The position numbers and the translations under genes are program-made. Below, piece after piece: positions 17,670-24,593 of a DNA stretch of 64,000 nt. Positions within the stretch are counted from its first letter, which is position 1. Every line of letters begins with the position of its first letter. The stretch is from Pelagibius sp028280305. GTDB lineage: Bacteria; Pseudomonadota; Alphaproteobacteria; Kiloniellales; Kiloniellaceae. The stretch is taken from assembly GCF_965233615.1 (NCBI RefSeq), contig NZ_OZ247495.1. The stretch is one strand, 5' to 3'. Under the pieces are notes generated by a model. That model worked only from the letters and a program-made list of their open reading frames with translations, was not told the DNA's origin and did no database searches.

Positions 17670-17721
17670 CCTCCTGACAGGCAAGATAACAAAAGCATGC
17701 TGACAGCATGTTGTCAGGAGG
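17670..17721. promoter_or_regulatory. Nested inverted repeats, candidate YafY operators
   Basis: CCTCCTGACA (17670-17679) and its perfect inverse TGTCAGGAGG (17712-17721) enclose CATGCTGACAGCATG (17696-17710, a 15-base palindrome with one central base). CTGACA/TGTCAG at 17700-17705 and 17712-17717 is a further interlocked pair. The outer left arm includes the ribosome site of the regulator gene, so occupancy could also block its translation or transcription start. Confidence 0.6.
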
Positions 17722-17832
17722 GATTTGCTACACCTCCGGCCAGAGAACAAAACCCGAAAACATCCCCGGTTCTGACGCCCTGATTTCCGAAGCCCCCACG
17801 TCGAATCCCCCAAGTCAAGGAGACCCGCCGCC

Positions 17833-18315
17833 ATGCGGATGAGCAGCCTGCATCCCATCGTCACCACCGACCGCTTCGCCGAGACAAAGACCTTCTATCG
17901 CGCCCTGCAGTTTACCTATGCCTTTGAAGGGGAATGGTATTTCCATCTGGTCTGGCCCGGTAATCCGACCCTGCAGTTGGCCTTTATGCGGCCCGGTCAG
18001 GCCGACCAACACCCGCTGTTCCAAACTCGCTTTTCCGGCAGGGGCCTGTTCCTCGGCCTGGAAGTCGACGAGGTCGACAGGGTTCACGATGATCTGCTGC
18101 GCCGCGGTTTCGAGATCGAGGTCAGCCTGCGCGACGAACCCTGGGGCCAGCGCCACTTTGCGATCCAGGACCCCAACGGCATCGTCCTGGACTTCTACGC
18201 CATGACCGAACCGACGGCAGACTACGCCGATCAGTATAAGAAGCCCGGTCAGGAAGAGCGCGGCAGCCTGCGCCAGATGGCCCGCCTGGCGCTGATCGAG
18301 CCGGCCCTGGGGTGA
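17833..18315 (+). CDS. VOC family protein (glyoxalase/bleomycin-resistance fold), first of a pair
   Basis: A 160-residue single-domain VOC protein. Beta-alpha-beta modules are visible: LHPIVTTDRFAETKTFYRALQFTYAF at the start, FLGLEVDEVDRVHDDLLRRGFEI in the middle and HFAIQDPNGIVLDFY at the end, where a metal-ligand Glu in enzymes is here Asp. The first-strand ligand position holds His7. It could be a lyase, dioxygenase or a binding/resistance protein; the sequence does not decide. The next gene overlaps its stop by four bases (GTGA), so the two VOC proteins are probably made together, and both are divergent from the YafY regulator. Confidence 0.8.
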   Translation: MRMSSLHPIVTTDRFAETKTFYRALQFTYAFEGEWYFHLVWPGNPTLQLAFMRPGQADQHPLFQTRFSGRGLFLGLEVDEVDRVHDDLLRRGFEIEVSLRDEPWGQRHFAIQDPNGIVLDFYAMTEPTADYADQYKKPGQEERGSLRQMARLALIEPALG

Positions 18316-18764
18316 GCGATATGACAAGCGATATGCCCCTGCTGGGCACCATGAACCATGTCGCCATCACGGTCAGCGATCTGGCGGAATCCACCGCGCG
18401 CTTCTATGGCCCGCTGCTGCGGTTCCTCGGCTATGAGCCGACCGTGGAGGAAGCGGAGATGTCGGTCTGGCTCTCGGCCAGCGGCTGCGCGGTCAACCTG
18501 TGGCAAGCCAAGCCGCAGCATGCCGGGCGAAGGCCGGAACGCTATGCACCGGGTTTTCACCACTTCGCCTTTAACGCGGACAGCCGGGCGAGCGTTGACC
18601 GCTGCCATACCTATCTGCGCGAGGCGGGGATCGAAATCCTCGATCCGCCGGCCGAGTACGACTATGAGCCGGGCTACTACGCCCTGTTCTTCGCCGATCC
18701 CGACGGCATGAAGTTTGAGCTGGTGCACCTGCCGCCGCAGTCCAACGCCTCTGTGGTGGCGTAG
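18312..18764 (+). CDS. VOC family protein, second of a pair
   Basis: A 150-residue VOC protein with MNHVAITVSDLAESTARFYGPLLRFLGYEP at the N-terminus, FHHFAFNADSRASVDRCHTYL in the middle and YYALFFADPDGMKFELVH at the end. His16, His (FHHFAF) and the late Glu in FELVH are in the places of divalent-metal ligands, so this copy looks more enzyme-like than its neighbour. GTG 18312 overlaps the upstream TGA; in-frame ATGs at 18321 and 18333 are alternatives. It is unlike the first copy in sequence, so the pair is not a recent duplication. Confidence 0.8.
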   Translation: MSDMTSDMPLLGTMNHVAITVSDLAESTARFYGPLLRFLGYEPTVEEAEMSVWLSASGCAVNLWQAKPQHAGRRPERYAPGFHHFAFNADSRASVDRCHTYLREAGIEILDPPAEYDYEPGYYALFFADPDGMKFELVHLPPQSNASVVA

Positions 18765-18809
18765 CGCGTTAACGCGCTCTTGTGGTTCCCGGCGCCGGCC
18801 GAAAAGGGC

Positions 18810-19463
18810 CTAAGCGAGGCTGCGCAGGAAGCCGTCCAGGGCGGTGATGGCTTCCTGCCAGTTCTGATCCCGGCTGCGGCCGCTGGCCTTGCGGGGTTTC
18901 AGGTCATGATCGCCGTCTTCGGCCCAATGCAGGCGGATGCTGTCGGAAAGGGAATAGCCGGCAACCTCCGCCTGATTGCCCAGGCTGTCGCGGGTGCCCT
19001 GCAGGATGAGGGCGGGGGTGCGCAGGTCCGCCAGGTGTTCGGTGCGCAGACGCTCCGGCTTTCCGGCGGGGTGGAAGGGGTAGCCCAGGCAAACCAAGCC
19101 GCGGACCGCTGTCTTGGCCGCGTTTTCGGCGGCGATCAGGCTGGCCATGCGCCCGCCCATCGACTTGCCGCCGATCACCAGCCTCTCGGCACCCAGGGTT
19201 TCGATGACGCTGCGCCAGCTTTCGAGCAGGACCGGCGCCCGGTCCGGCGGCCGCCGTTTGCCGTCGTCGCGGCGTTTGGCCATGTAGGGAAATTCGAAGC
19301 GAACGACGCGCCAGCCCCGTTCGGCCAGTCCTTCGGCAAAGGCGTCCATGAAGGGTGTGTCCATCGGTGCTCCGGCGCCATGGGCCAAGGCCAGGGTGAG
19401 GGGCGCGTCTTCCGGGCCGTCGAACAGGAAAACGGGTCTTAAATCACTGGATAAGTCAGGCAC
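18810..19463 (-). CDS. Alpha/beta-hydrolase family protein (KANL3/Tex30-like)
   Basis: A 217-residue cytoplasmic hydrolase. LALAHGAGAPMDTPFMD near residue 25 is the oxyanion-hole region, GGKSMGGR carries the nucleophile Ser101, and Asp159 (LQGTRDSLG) with His186 (DGDHDLKP) complete the triad. This short dienelactone-hydrolase-like group has no assigned substrate. It is convergent with the VOC pair (45-base gap) and 97 bases downstream of the HxlR-like gene, without obvious coupling. Confidence 0.85.
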   Translation of the reverse strand: MPDLSSDLRPVFLFDGPEDAPLTLALAHGAGAPMDTPFMDAFAEGLAERGWRVVRFEFPYMAKRRDDGKRRPPDRAPVLLESWRSVIETLGAERLVIGGKSMGGRMASLIAAENAAKTAVRGLVCLGYPFHPAGKPERLRTEHLADLRTPALILQGTRDSLGNQAEVAGYSLSDSIRLHWAEDGDHDLKPRKASGRSRDQNWQEAITALDGFLRSLA

Positions 19464-19560
19464 ATCAAACGCCTCATTTTCGGTTCAACAACATCTGGTC
19501 ATGCAGAGAGGGCGGCGGCAGGTCCCGGATCCGGTAAACCCCTTTTGACCGCCTTGCCGC

Positions 19561-20097
19561 CTAGATGCTCAGGCCAATCGCCTGGTTGATTTTCATACCT
19601 GCATTTACGGCATGATATGTCGGAAAGGGGGAGCGCCGGGAAACATCTATCTCACGTTTGAGCCATTCCCGTTCCTCCAGAACGCATAGTGATTTGGACA
19701 GGGCCCGATCCGTGATCGTTCCCAGTCCGGATTTGATGATCGAAAAGCGCTTCGGCGACTCCGTCACCGCCAGAATGGGCACGGCCCAACTCCGCCTGAT
19801 GATGGCGAAGCCGTCGTCATCGGGCACAGTCTCGACAATCCTGCTTGCCGTCGCCGCAGCCACCACGCCTGTGGGGGTCAAGCGGAATTCCGGCCGCAAG
19901 GGATGGCCGTGACCCGGGTTTCTTTCGAGCAACCCAAGCTGGACCAGATGATTCAGGCTCGATGCAAACGCGGTACGGCTCGCTTTGGTGGCCGCCAGCA
20001 AAGGGGCCTGCCGGCCCGCGACGCCGGAATGCAAAAGGGCAAGGATTTTCAATGACCAGGCTTTGGATGTGAGGTTGACAAGGAGCGTTATATCCAT
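19561..20097 (-). CDS. Winged-helix transcriptional regulator with two HxlR-like domains
   Basis: A 178-residue protein that reads as two winged-helix modules in tandem: residues about 10-75 (KAWSLKILALLHSGVAGRQAPLLAATKASRTAFASSLNHL... ending in RLTPTG) and about 103-170 (SWAVPILAVTESPKRFSIIKSGLGTITDRALSKSLCVLEEREWL). Both follow the HxlR plan of W-x-hydrophobic-ILxxL helix, recognition helix and wing. It is divergent from a VOC gene, with a perfect 8-bp inverted repeat abutting its start codon, so autoregulation is likely. No ribosome site is visible upstream of ATG 20097; translation may be leaderless. HxlR members often sense aldehydes or redox signals; the signal here is unknown. Confidence 0.72.
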   Translation of the reverse strand: MDITLLVNLTSKAWSLKILALLHSGVAGRQAPLLAATKASRTAFASSLNHLVQLGLLERNPGHGHPLRPEFRLTPTGVVAAATASRIVETVPDDDGFAIIRRSWAVPILAVTESPKRFSIIKSGLGTITDRALSKSLCVLEEREWLKREIDVSRRSPFPTYHAVNAGMKINQAIGLSI

Positions 20098-20118
20098 AAA
20101 GTATATTTACTATACTTT
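20098..20118. promoter_or_regulatory. Palindromic operator between the HxlR-like and VOC genes
   Basis: AAAGTATA-TTTAC-TATACTTT is a perfect inverted repeat in AT-rich DNA that begins at the base next to the regulator's start codon and ends 20 bases before the VOC start at 20138. A dimer bound here would cover both transcription starts. Confidence 0.65.
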
Positions 20119-20137
20119 TGATACATTGGGAAGCATC

Positions 20138-20509
20138 ATGCCGGTCGTTTCTTTGGACAACACAATCACTTTGGCTCTTTCGGTTCGCGACAGGCACGCA
20201 AGTGCGGATTGGTACGAAAGAAATCTCGGTTTCCAACTGCTCGCCCATATCGACGAAGCCGGGTGGAGCGAGATGCGGACCAAGACCGAGGGCGTCACCC
20301 TGGGGTTGGGCGAACAATCGGAGCCCGCACCCGGCAACACCGTTCCCGTGTTCGGCGTGGCGGACATCGCGGCGGCGCGCGCAGCCTTGGAAAAGGTCGA
20401 TGTGAAGTTCGATGGAGAGACTGAAATCATCGAGGGAATGGTCAGCACCGCGACATTCTATGATCCGGACGGCAATGCCCTCATGCTGGCCCAAGACCTT
20501 TCAAAATAA
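20138..20509 (+). CDS. VOC family protein divergent from the HxlR-like regulator
   Basis: A 123-residue single-domain VOC protein: NTITLALSVRDRHASADWYERNLGFQLLAHIDE at the start, VPVFGVADIAAARAALEKVDV in the middle and TATFYDPDGNALMLAQDL at the end. The usual N-terminal His is replaced by Leu and the late Glu by Met, so a metal enzyme is unlikely and a ligand-binding role is more plausible. GGGAAG lies six bases before ATG 20138. It is presumably controlled by the divergent regulator through the palindrome at 20098. Confidence 0.8.
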   Translation: MPVVSLDNTITLALSVRDRHASADWYERNLGFQLLAHIDEAGWSEMRTKTEGVTLGLGEQSEPAPGNTVPVFGVADIAAARAALEKVDVKFDGETEIIEGMVSTATFYDPDGNALMLAQDLSK

Positions 20510-20743
20510 GCAGGATTTCAAAGAAGAGTGGTAGCGGCAGGTGGGCCATCACCATTCGGTCTTCGGCGGCGGCCGTCGGTTGCCGGTCATGGGCCGCTAT
20601 TGGCCATAAGTCCGGATACTAACACTCCTTTAACCAAGCCCCGCGATGATAGGTCTGCCTGAAAGTCCAGGCGCCCTGCTGTTTTCTGCGCCAAGCCGCG
20701 CGGGGGCGGACGGCGACCGGGACCGCACCCAAAGGAGCAGGCC

Positions 20744-20950
20744 ATGGAAGATATTCGCCACCGCGACCTCAGCCAGATTCCTGAGGACGAGATGAGCCCG
20801 GAGGAACGCCGCGAGCTGAAGCGGCGCTTCGAGGAATTCGTCGGCCTGATGCGCCGCCCCTCGGTTGCCAACAAGATCGGCGCCAAACCCTCGGAGAAAA
20901 AGCTTCAACGCTGGGACCCTGCGAGCATGGGCAGACGCCGCTCGCGCTGA
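20744..20950 (+). CDS. 68-residue hypothetical protein
   Basis: A small, highly charged protein: acidic N-terminal half (EDIRHRDLSQIPEDEMSPEERRELKRRFEEFVGLM, probably one helix) and a basic C-terminus (MGRRRSR). AGGAG six bases before ATG 20744 and a clean hairpin terminator after the stop support a real gene. I do not recognise the family. The 234 bases between the VOC gene and this start show nothing convincing. Confidence 0.65.
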   Translation: MEDIRHRDLSQIPEDEMSPEERRELKRRFEEFVGLMRRPSVANKIGAKPSEKKLQRWDPASMGRRRSR

Positions 20951-20981
20951 TCGGACATGTTTTCGATAATCGCACCGCCGC

Positions 20982-21004
20982 GATCCGGCTGAGGCCGGAT
21001 CTTT
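20982..21004 (+). terminator. Terminator after the 68-residue gene
   Basis: GATCCGGC / GCCGGATC, an 8-bp perfect stem with loop TGAG, is followed by TTTAGG. It separates the small gene from the convergent sspB. Confidence 0.65.
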
Positions 21005-21012
21005 AGGCCGTT

Positions 21013-21591
21013 CTACTTTTTCCGGAAAGCATCCAGGGTAACGACCTTCTCGGCGCTTTCGCCCGCGCCGCTTTCCTCCGCACCATCTTTCCCTGGTGAC
21101 TTGCCGCCTTCTTCAGACGCCTCCTGCGTCTCATCGTCCCCGGTTCCCGACGGCGGCTTGCCGACTTCGGCGAGCCCCGGTCTGGGGGCATCCGATGCCG
21201 CTGCACTATCGTCTTCCGATTTTGTGCCCTCCGGCGATTCGACGTCGAACTGCAGTCCGAAGCGCACTGAAGGATCGGCGAAAGCGGTGACGGACGGGAA
21301 AGGAACCACAAGCCGATGCGGCACATCGGCGAAGCTGAGGGTAACGGCAAACTCGCTGTCGGAGATCTCCAAACCCCAAAACTGGTGCTGCAGAACGATC
21401 GTCATCTCGCCGGGATAGCGCTCTTTCAGCGATGCGGGGATCTCGACCCCCGGATGCTCGGTGCGAAAGGTGATGTAGAAATGATGGTTGCCGGGCAATC
21501 CCTGTTCAGAGGCATACACCAAGGCCCTGCGCACCACACTGCGCAGAGCGTCTTCAACCATGCGATCGTATCGCAATTCCTCTTTGCCCAT
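21013..21591 (-). CDS. sspB: SspB, ClpXP adaptor for ssrA-tagged proteins (alpha type)
   Basis: A 192-residue adaptor that binds the tmRNA-encoded degradation tag and tethers substrates to ClpX. Residues 1-115 form the SspB fold (LRYDRMVEDALRSVVRRALVYASE, then HHFYITFRTEHPGVEIP and a VLQHQFWGLEISDSEF strand pair). Residues 120-180 are an acidic, disordered linker, and KVVTLDAFRKK at the very end is the ClpX-docking (XB) tail. ATG 21591 gives the usual N-terminus; GTGs at 21600, 21603 and 21615 are alternatives, with AGGAG just before 21603. It is directly downstream of ssrA on the same strand, which fits the function well. Confidence 0.92.
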   Translation of the reverse strand: MGKEELRYDRMVEDALRSVVRRALVYASEQGLPGNHHFYITFRTEHPGVEIPASLKERYPGEMTIVLQHQFWGLEISDSEFAVTLSFADVPHRLVVPFPSVTAFADPSVRFGLQFDVESPEGTKSEDDSAAASDAPRPGLAEVGKPPSGTGDDETQEASEEGGKSPGKDGAEESGAGESAEKVVTLDAFRKK

Positions 21592-21722
21592 AACCTCCAC
21601 CACGCTCCTGCGCACCCTGTATGCGGTCCCGCGTCACCTTATTTTATTGTCCGCGCTCCGCCGCCGCCATGACCGCGGAGAGCGCTGCGGGTTGGGGGAC
21701 CCGATCTTCCTGTCTTTAACCC

Positions 21723-21776
21723 CCCGGTGGGGCGCTTCTGTTGCCGTCTGCGCCCCGGTGGGGCGCTTCTGTTGCC
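21723..21776. repeat. 31-bp tandem duplication of the terminal tmRNA hairpin
   Basis: A 23-base block (21723-21745) recurs perfectly at 21754-21776, period 31 bases. On the RNA strand each copy folds as GGGGCGC ... GGCAACAGAAGCGCCCC, with a differing trinucleotide before GGCAAC (CCT versus GAC). The copy nearer the tag is presumably the canonical one. Confidence 0.85.
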
Positions 21777-22066
21777 AGGTGCGCCCCGAACCCCGCCTAG
21801 GCTTGTGAGAGCCTAGGGCTTAATTTGGCTAACCCGACCGCATTAAGCGGCGAGGCGTGCCTCACTGTAGTTGTCGTTCGCAACTAAAGTATGGCCCGAT
21901 AACGGCGGTACCATGCCGGGAACCAAACTCATCTTTACCACGCACGTCGATCCTATTTCGCCCCCATAGCCCCCTGTTCGAGCACCCATCCGTCCGGTGA
22001 TCTGAGAGGAAATGGTGGAGGCGCCGGGTACTGCCCCCGGGTCCGTAGCGCTTATTCCACAAGCCT
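21723..22066 (-). ncRNA. ssrA: tmRNA, circularly permuted two-piece gene
   Basis: Read on the minus strand, the acceptor piece comes first: it ends at 22013 with CGCCTCCACCA and has a T-arm CCGGG-GGCAGTA-CCCGG. After a 47-base spacer to be removed, the coding piece starts at 21965 with GGGGGCGAAATAGGATCGAC. GGGGGCG pairs with CGCCTCC to rebuild the 7-bp acceptor stem (one G-U). The tag frame (21881 down to 21843) encodes ANDNYSEARLAA then TAA, a typical alphaproteobacterial tag ending in LAA. Pseudoknot-like hairpins follow, the last of them tandemly duplicated. The 5' end of the precursor (near 22066) is estimated from a promoter at 22074-22101; the 3' end is approximate. sspB lies just downstream. 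Confidence 0.92.
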
Positions 22067-22073
22067 GTTTAGC

Positions 22074-22101
22074 GCCATAGCCGGTAAACCGGCATAGTCA
22101 A
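22074..22101 (-). promoter_or_regulatory. Probable ssrA promoter
   Basis: On the minus strand TTGACT (22101-22096) and TATGGC (22079-22074) are separated by 16 bases, and transcription would start near 22066, just before the acceptor piece. The spacer contains the perfect inverted repeat GCCGGT-TT-ACCGGC, unusual inside a promoter spacer. Confidence 0.6.
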
Positions 22102-22344
22102 TATAAGCCTTTTCCGGTTCCGTTGAAAGGTCTCCTGCGGTGGCTCCCGGCCTCCTTGCCGCCTGATGATTAACCTTTTTGGATGCGGCTTAGGGCTGCC
22201 CCGTGCCGGGCAAAGCGGTTAGAATTGCGGCCGGCGACTCGGTCTGCGCCACAAGACCCGTCCGGGACCGGCAAGATGCCGGCGGACGGGCCGGCGTCGG
22301 CGGCGTCGAACCTGAAGCCCGGAACCAAGACGAATAGGCCCACA

Positions 22345-23139
22345 GTGAAGCAATACCTCGATCTTCTGCGCCTGGTGCGAGAGCAGGGCAGTTATAAAGG
22401 CGACCGGACGGGAACCGGCACCCAGAGCATCTTCGGTCACCAGATGCGCTTCGATCTCGGCGCCGGATTTCCCATGCTGACCACCAAGAAGCTGCACCTG
22501 AAGTCGATCATCCACGAACTTCTCTGGTTTCTTCAGGGCGACACCAACATCGCCTATCTGAAGGCCAATGGCGTGCGGATCTGGGATGAGTGGGCCGACG
22601 AGAACGGCGACCTGGGGCCGGTCTACGGGGCCCAATGGCGCTCCTGGCCGGCACCGGACGGTCGCCATATCGATCAGATCAGCCAGATCCTCGATCAACT
22701 GAAACGCAATCCCAATTCCCGGCGGCTCGTGGTGTCGGCCTGGAACGTGGCGGAGATTGAGCGCATGGCCCTGCCGCCCTGCCACTGCCTGTTCCAGTTC
22801 TATGTGGCCGAAGGCCGGCTTTCCTGCCAGCTCTACCAGCGCAGCGCCGATATCTTTTTGGGGGTGCCCTTCAACATCGCTTCCTATGCGTTGCTGACGA
22901 TGATGATGGCCCAGGCCAGCGGTCTCGAGCCCGGCGACTTCGTTCACACCCTGGGCGATGCGCACCTCTATGTGAACCATCAGCAGCAGGCGGACCTGCA
23001 GCTCCAGCGGACGCCCCTTGCGCTGCCCACGATCCGGATCAATCCCGCGGTGCGTGATCTTTTCGCCTTCCGCTTCGAGGACTTCGAGCTGTTGAACTAC
23101 GAAGCCCATCCCCACATCTCGGCACCGGTTGCGGTGTGA
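22345..23139 (+). CDS. thyA: Thymidylate synthase
   Basis: A 264-residue enzyme, exactly the length of E. coli ThyA, that converts dUMP and methylene-tetrahydrofolate to dTMP and dihydrofolate. Identity is clear throughout: DRTGTGTQSIFGHQMRF, IIHELLWFLQGDTNIAYL, WDEWADENGDLGPVYG, the active-site PPCHC with Cys146, QLYQRSADIFLGVPFNIASYALL and the C-terminal APVAV. GTG 22345 gives the canonical MKQYLDLL start; the frame is open further upstream (ATG 22276) but that extension is Pro/Ala-rich and not family-like. It overlaps folA by four bases, so synthase and the reductase that regenerates its cofactor are translationally coupled. Confidence 0.97.
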   Translation: MKQYLDLLRLVREQGSYKGDRTGTGTQSIFGHQMRFDLGAGFPMLTTKKLHLKSIIHELLWFLQGDTNIAYLKANGVRIWDEWADENGDLGPVYGAQWRSWPAPDGRHIDQISQILDQLKRNPNSRRLVVSAWNVAEIERMALPPCHCLFQFYVAEGRLSCQLYQRSADIFLGVPFNIASYALLTMMMAQASGLEPGDFVHTLGDAHLYVNHQQQADLQLQRTPLALPTIRINPAVRDLFAFRFEDFELLNYEAHPHISAPVAV

Positions 23140-23720
23140 TTCAGGCAGAAGTTCCGAACGCGCTGCCCTTGGCGCTGATCCTGGCGCGCGGCGAGAACGG
23201 AGTGATCGGCCGTGCGGGCGGTCTGCCCTGGCATCTCTCCGGCGACCTCAAGTTCTTCAAGGCCCAGACCCTCGGCAAGCCCGTCGTCATGGGACGCAAG
23301 ACCTTTCAATCCATCGGCAAGGCCCTGCCGGGCCGGCCCAACCTGGTGATCACCCGCGACCCGGAATTTCGTGCCGAGGGGGCGGAGGTCTTTGCGGATC
23401 TGGAGGCTGCTCTGGCCCGGGCGCGGGCGCTGGCCGCGAGCCTGCCGGAGGAGGGGCCGGAGGAGGGGCCGGAGGAGGGAGCGCTACGCGAAATCATGGT
23501 CATCGGCGGCGGCCAAATCTATGCCCTGGCTCTGCCGCTGGCGCAGCGTCTCTACATCACAGAGGTTCATGCCGCGCCGGAGGGCGACACCTTCTTTCCC
23601 GACCCCGATCCCCGGGAGTGGCGGGAGGTCAGGCGCGATCCACCGGTTTCCGGCGGCGAGGGTCAACCGGACTACAGCATCGTTGTTCTTGAACGGACCG
23701 CTAGAGCAGATCCGATCTAG
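23136..23720 (+). CDS. folA: Dihydrofolate reductase
   Basis: A 194-residue NADPH-dependent enzyme regenerating tetrahydrofolate. Seen are ALILARGENGVIGRAGGLPWHL (Met20-type loop region), catalytic Asp37 in LSGDLKFFK, VVMGRKTFQSIGKALPGRPNLVITR and the IMVIGGGQIYALAL nucleotide motif, then YITEVHAAPEGDTFFP. It is 30 residues longer than usual, mainly because of an acidic insertion at about residues 104-115 encoded by three perfect 12-bp tandem repeats (EEGP-like). Start is GTG 23136 overlapping the thyA stop; the first ten residues are also additional. The active site appears intact. Confidence 0.94.
   Translation: MIQAEVPNALPLALILARGENGVIGRAGGLPWHLSGDLKFFKAQTLGKPVVMGRKTFQSIGKALPGRPNLVITRDPEFRAEGAEVFADLEAALARARALAASLPEEGPEEGPEEGALREIMVIGGGQIYALALPLAQRLYITEVHAAPEGDTFFPDPDPREWREVRRDPPVSGGEGQPDYSIVVLERTARADPI
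23444..23479 (+). repeat. Three perfect 12-bp tandem repeats inside folA
   Basis: GCCGGAGGAGGG is repeated three times without mismatch and in frame, encoding an EEGP-type acidic loop. It is a possible slippage hotspot that changes length in multiples of four residues. Confidence 0.9.
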
Positions 23721-23754
23721 CGCAGGCTGACGAAAAGGCCGGGCGACCGGCCGC

Positions 23755-24531
23755 TCAGGCCTTGCGCCAGGCGGAAATCCGAAACAGTGGAAAGAGCGGC
23801 AGGAACAGCGGGTGATAGAGCCCGAAGACCTTGCGGAAGCCATGTTCGCCGAGGAATTTCTCGACCTGCCAGGCGGCGTGATAATGGTCGTGCGGCTTCT
23901 TCTTGCCGAACACCACGCGCAGCAGGCGGTAGGCGAGATTTTCCGACGGTAGCGAGGTGAACAGCGTTCCCTCCGCGTCGAGCCAGTGCCTGATCCGCTC
24001 GACCGGGAAGCTCAGATCCTCGAAATGTTCCAGGACATCCGCGGCGACGATGGCGTTGAAGGCGCCCGGACCGAAGTCGAAGTCCTTGATGTTGGCATTG
24101 GTGATCTGAACGTTGTCGAGCTGATAGCGTTCGCGCATCTGTTCGGCCTGGCTGGTGTTCAGGTCGATCAGATCGACACGCTGGAAGCCGCTGGACAGCG
24201 ACGGCATGAAGATGCCGCTGCCGCCGCCGAAGTCGAGGCAGCGTCCATCCCGGCGCGCGAGGCGGCGCATCAGCAGCGTCAGCATCCACAACCTTGCCCA
24301 GAAGAACTCGCGCAGAAACGGGTTCGGCGCGCAGTAGACATCCAGAGCGATGTCTGCGGATTGGGTGTTCCGGTCGATCAGGCCGCGCAGCAAGGCGAGC
24401 GGCGGCTTCACATAACGCATGAAATCCTTCCAGGCCGGCGCGAAACGGGGAAAAGCGCAGCGTGGCAGGGCCGATTTAACAAAAGGTGAAGGCGGGCCTT
24501 GAGGCCGGAACGGCTGCGGAATTGACTTCAT
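23755..24531 (-). CDS. Class I SAM-dependent methyltransferase
   Basis: A 258-residue protein with the Rossmann methyltransferase core: motif I LDFGGGSG (residues 99-106), acidic strand-2 end VDLIDLN, FNAIVAADVLEHFEDL (motif IV-like) and LDAEGTLFTSLPSENL. This is the Methyltransf_11/23-like group that acts on small molecules, lipids or glycans. The first 60 residues are basic and have no known motif; the C-terminal LFLPLFPLF run could sit at a membrane. It is convergent with folA (34-base gap) and divergent from the SRPBCC gene. Substrate unknown. ATG 24420 (MRYVKPPLALL) is a possible shorter start. Confidence 0.82.
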   Translation of the reverse strand: MKSIPQPFRPQGPPSPFVKSALPRCAFPRFAPAWKDFMRYVKPPLALLRGLIDRNTQSADIALDVYCAPNPFLREFFWARLWMLTLLMRRLARRDGRCLDFGGGSGIFMPSLSSGFQRVDLIDLNTSQAEQMRERYQLDNVQITNANIKDFDFGPGAFNAIVAADVLEHFEDLSFPVERIRHWLDAEGTLFTSLPSENLAYRLLRVVFGKKKPHDHYHAAWQVEKFLGEHGFRKVFGLYHPLFLPLFPLFRISAWRKA

Positions 24532-24593
24532 TTGACGTGAACATGCTCTAGACTGTCGGATCGATGAAACCCAACAGGGGAGGCGCTGCGATC

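Noticed and set aside
21723..21776. Short repeated unit that might suggest a CRISPR array
   Set aside because: Only two copies with an 8-base interval, and the unit is the terminal hairpin of tmRNA; no cas gene is present.
22276..22344. Extended N-terminus of thyA from ATG 22276
   Set aside because: The additional residues are Pro/Ala/Lys-rich and not found in ThyA; GTG 22345 gives exactly 264 residues with the canonical first residues.
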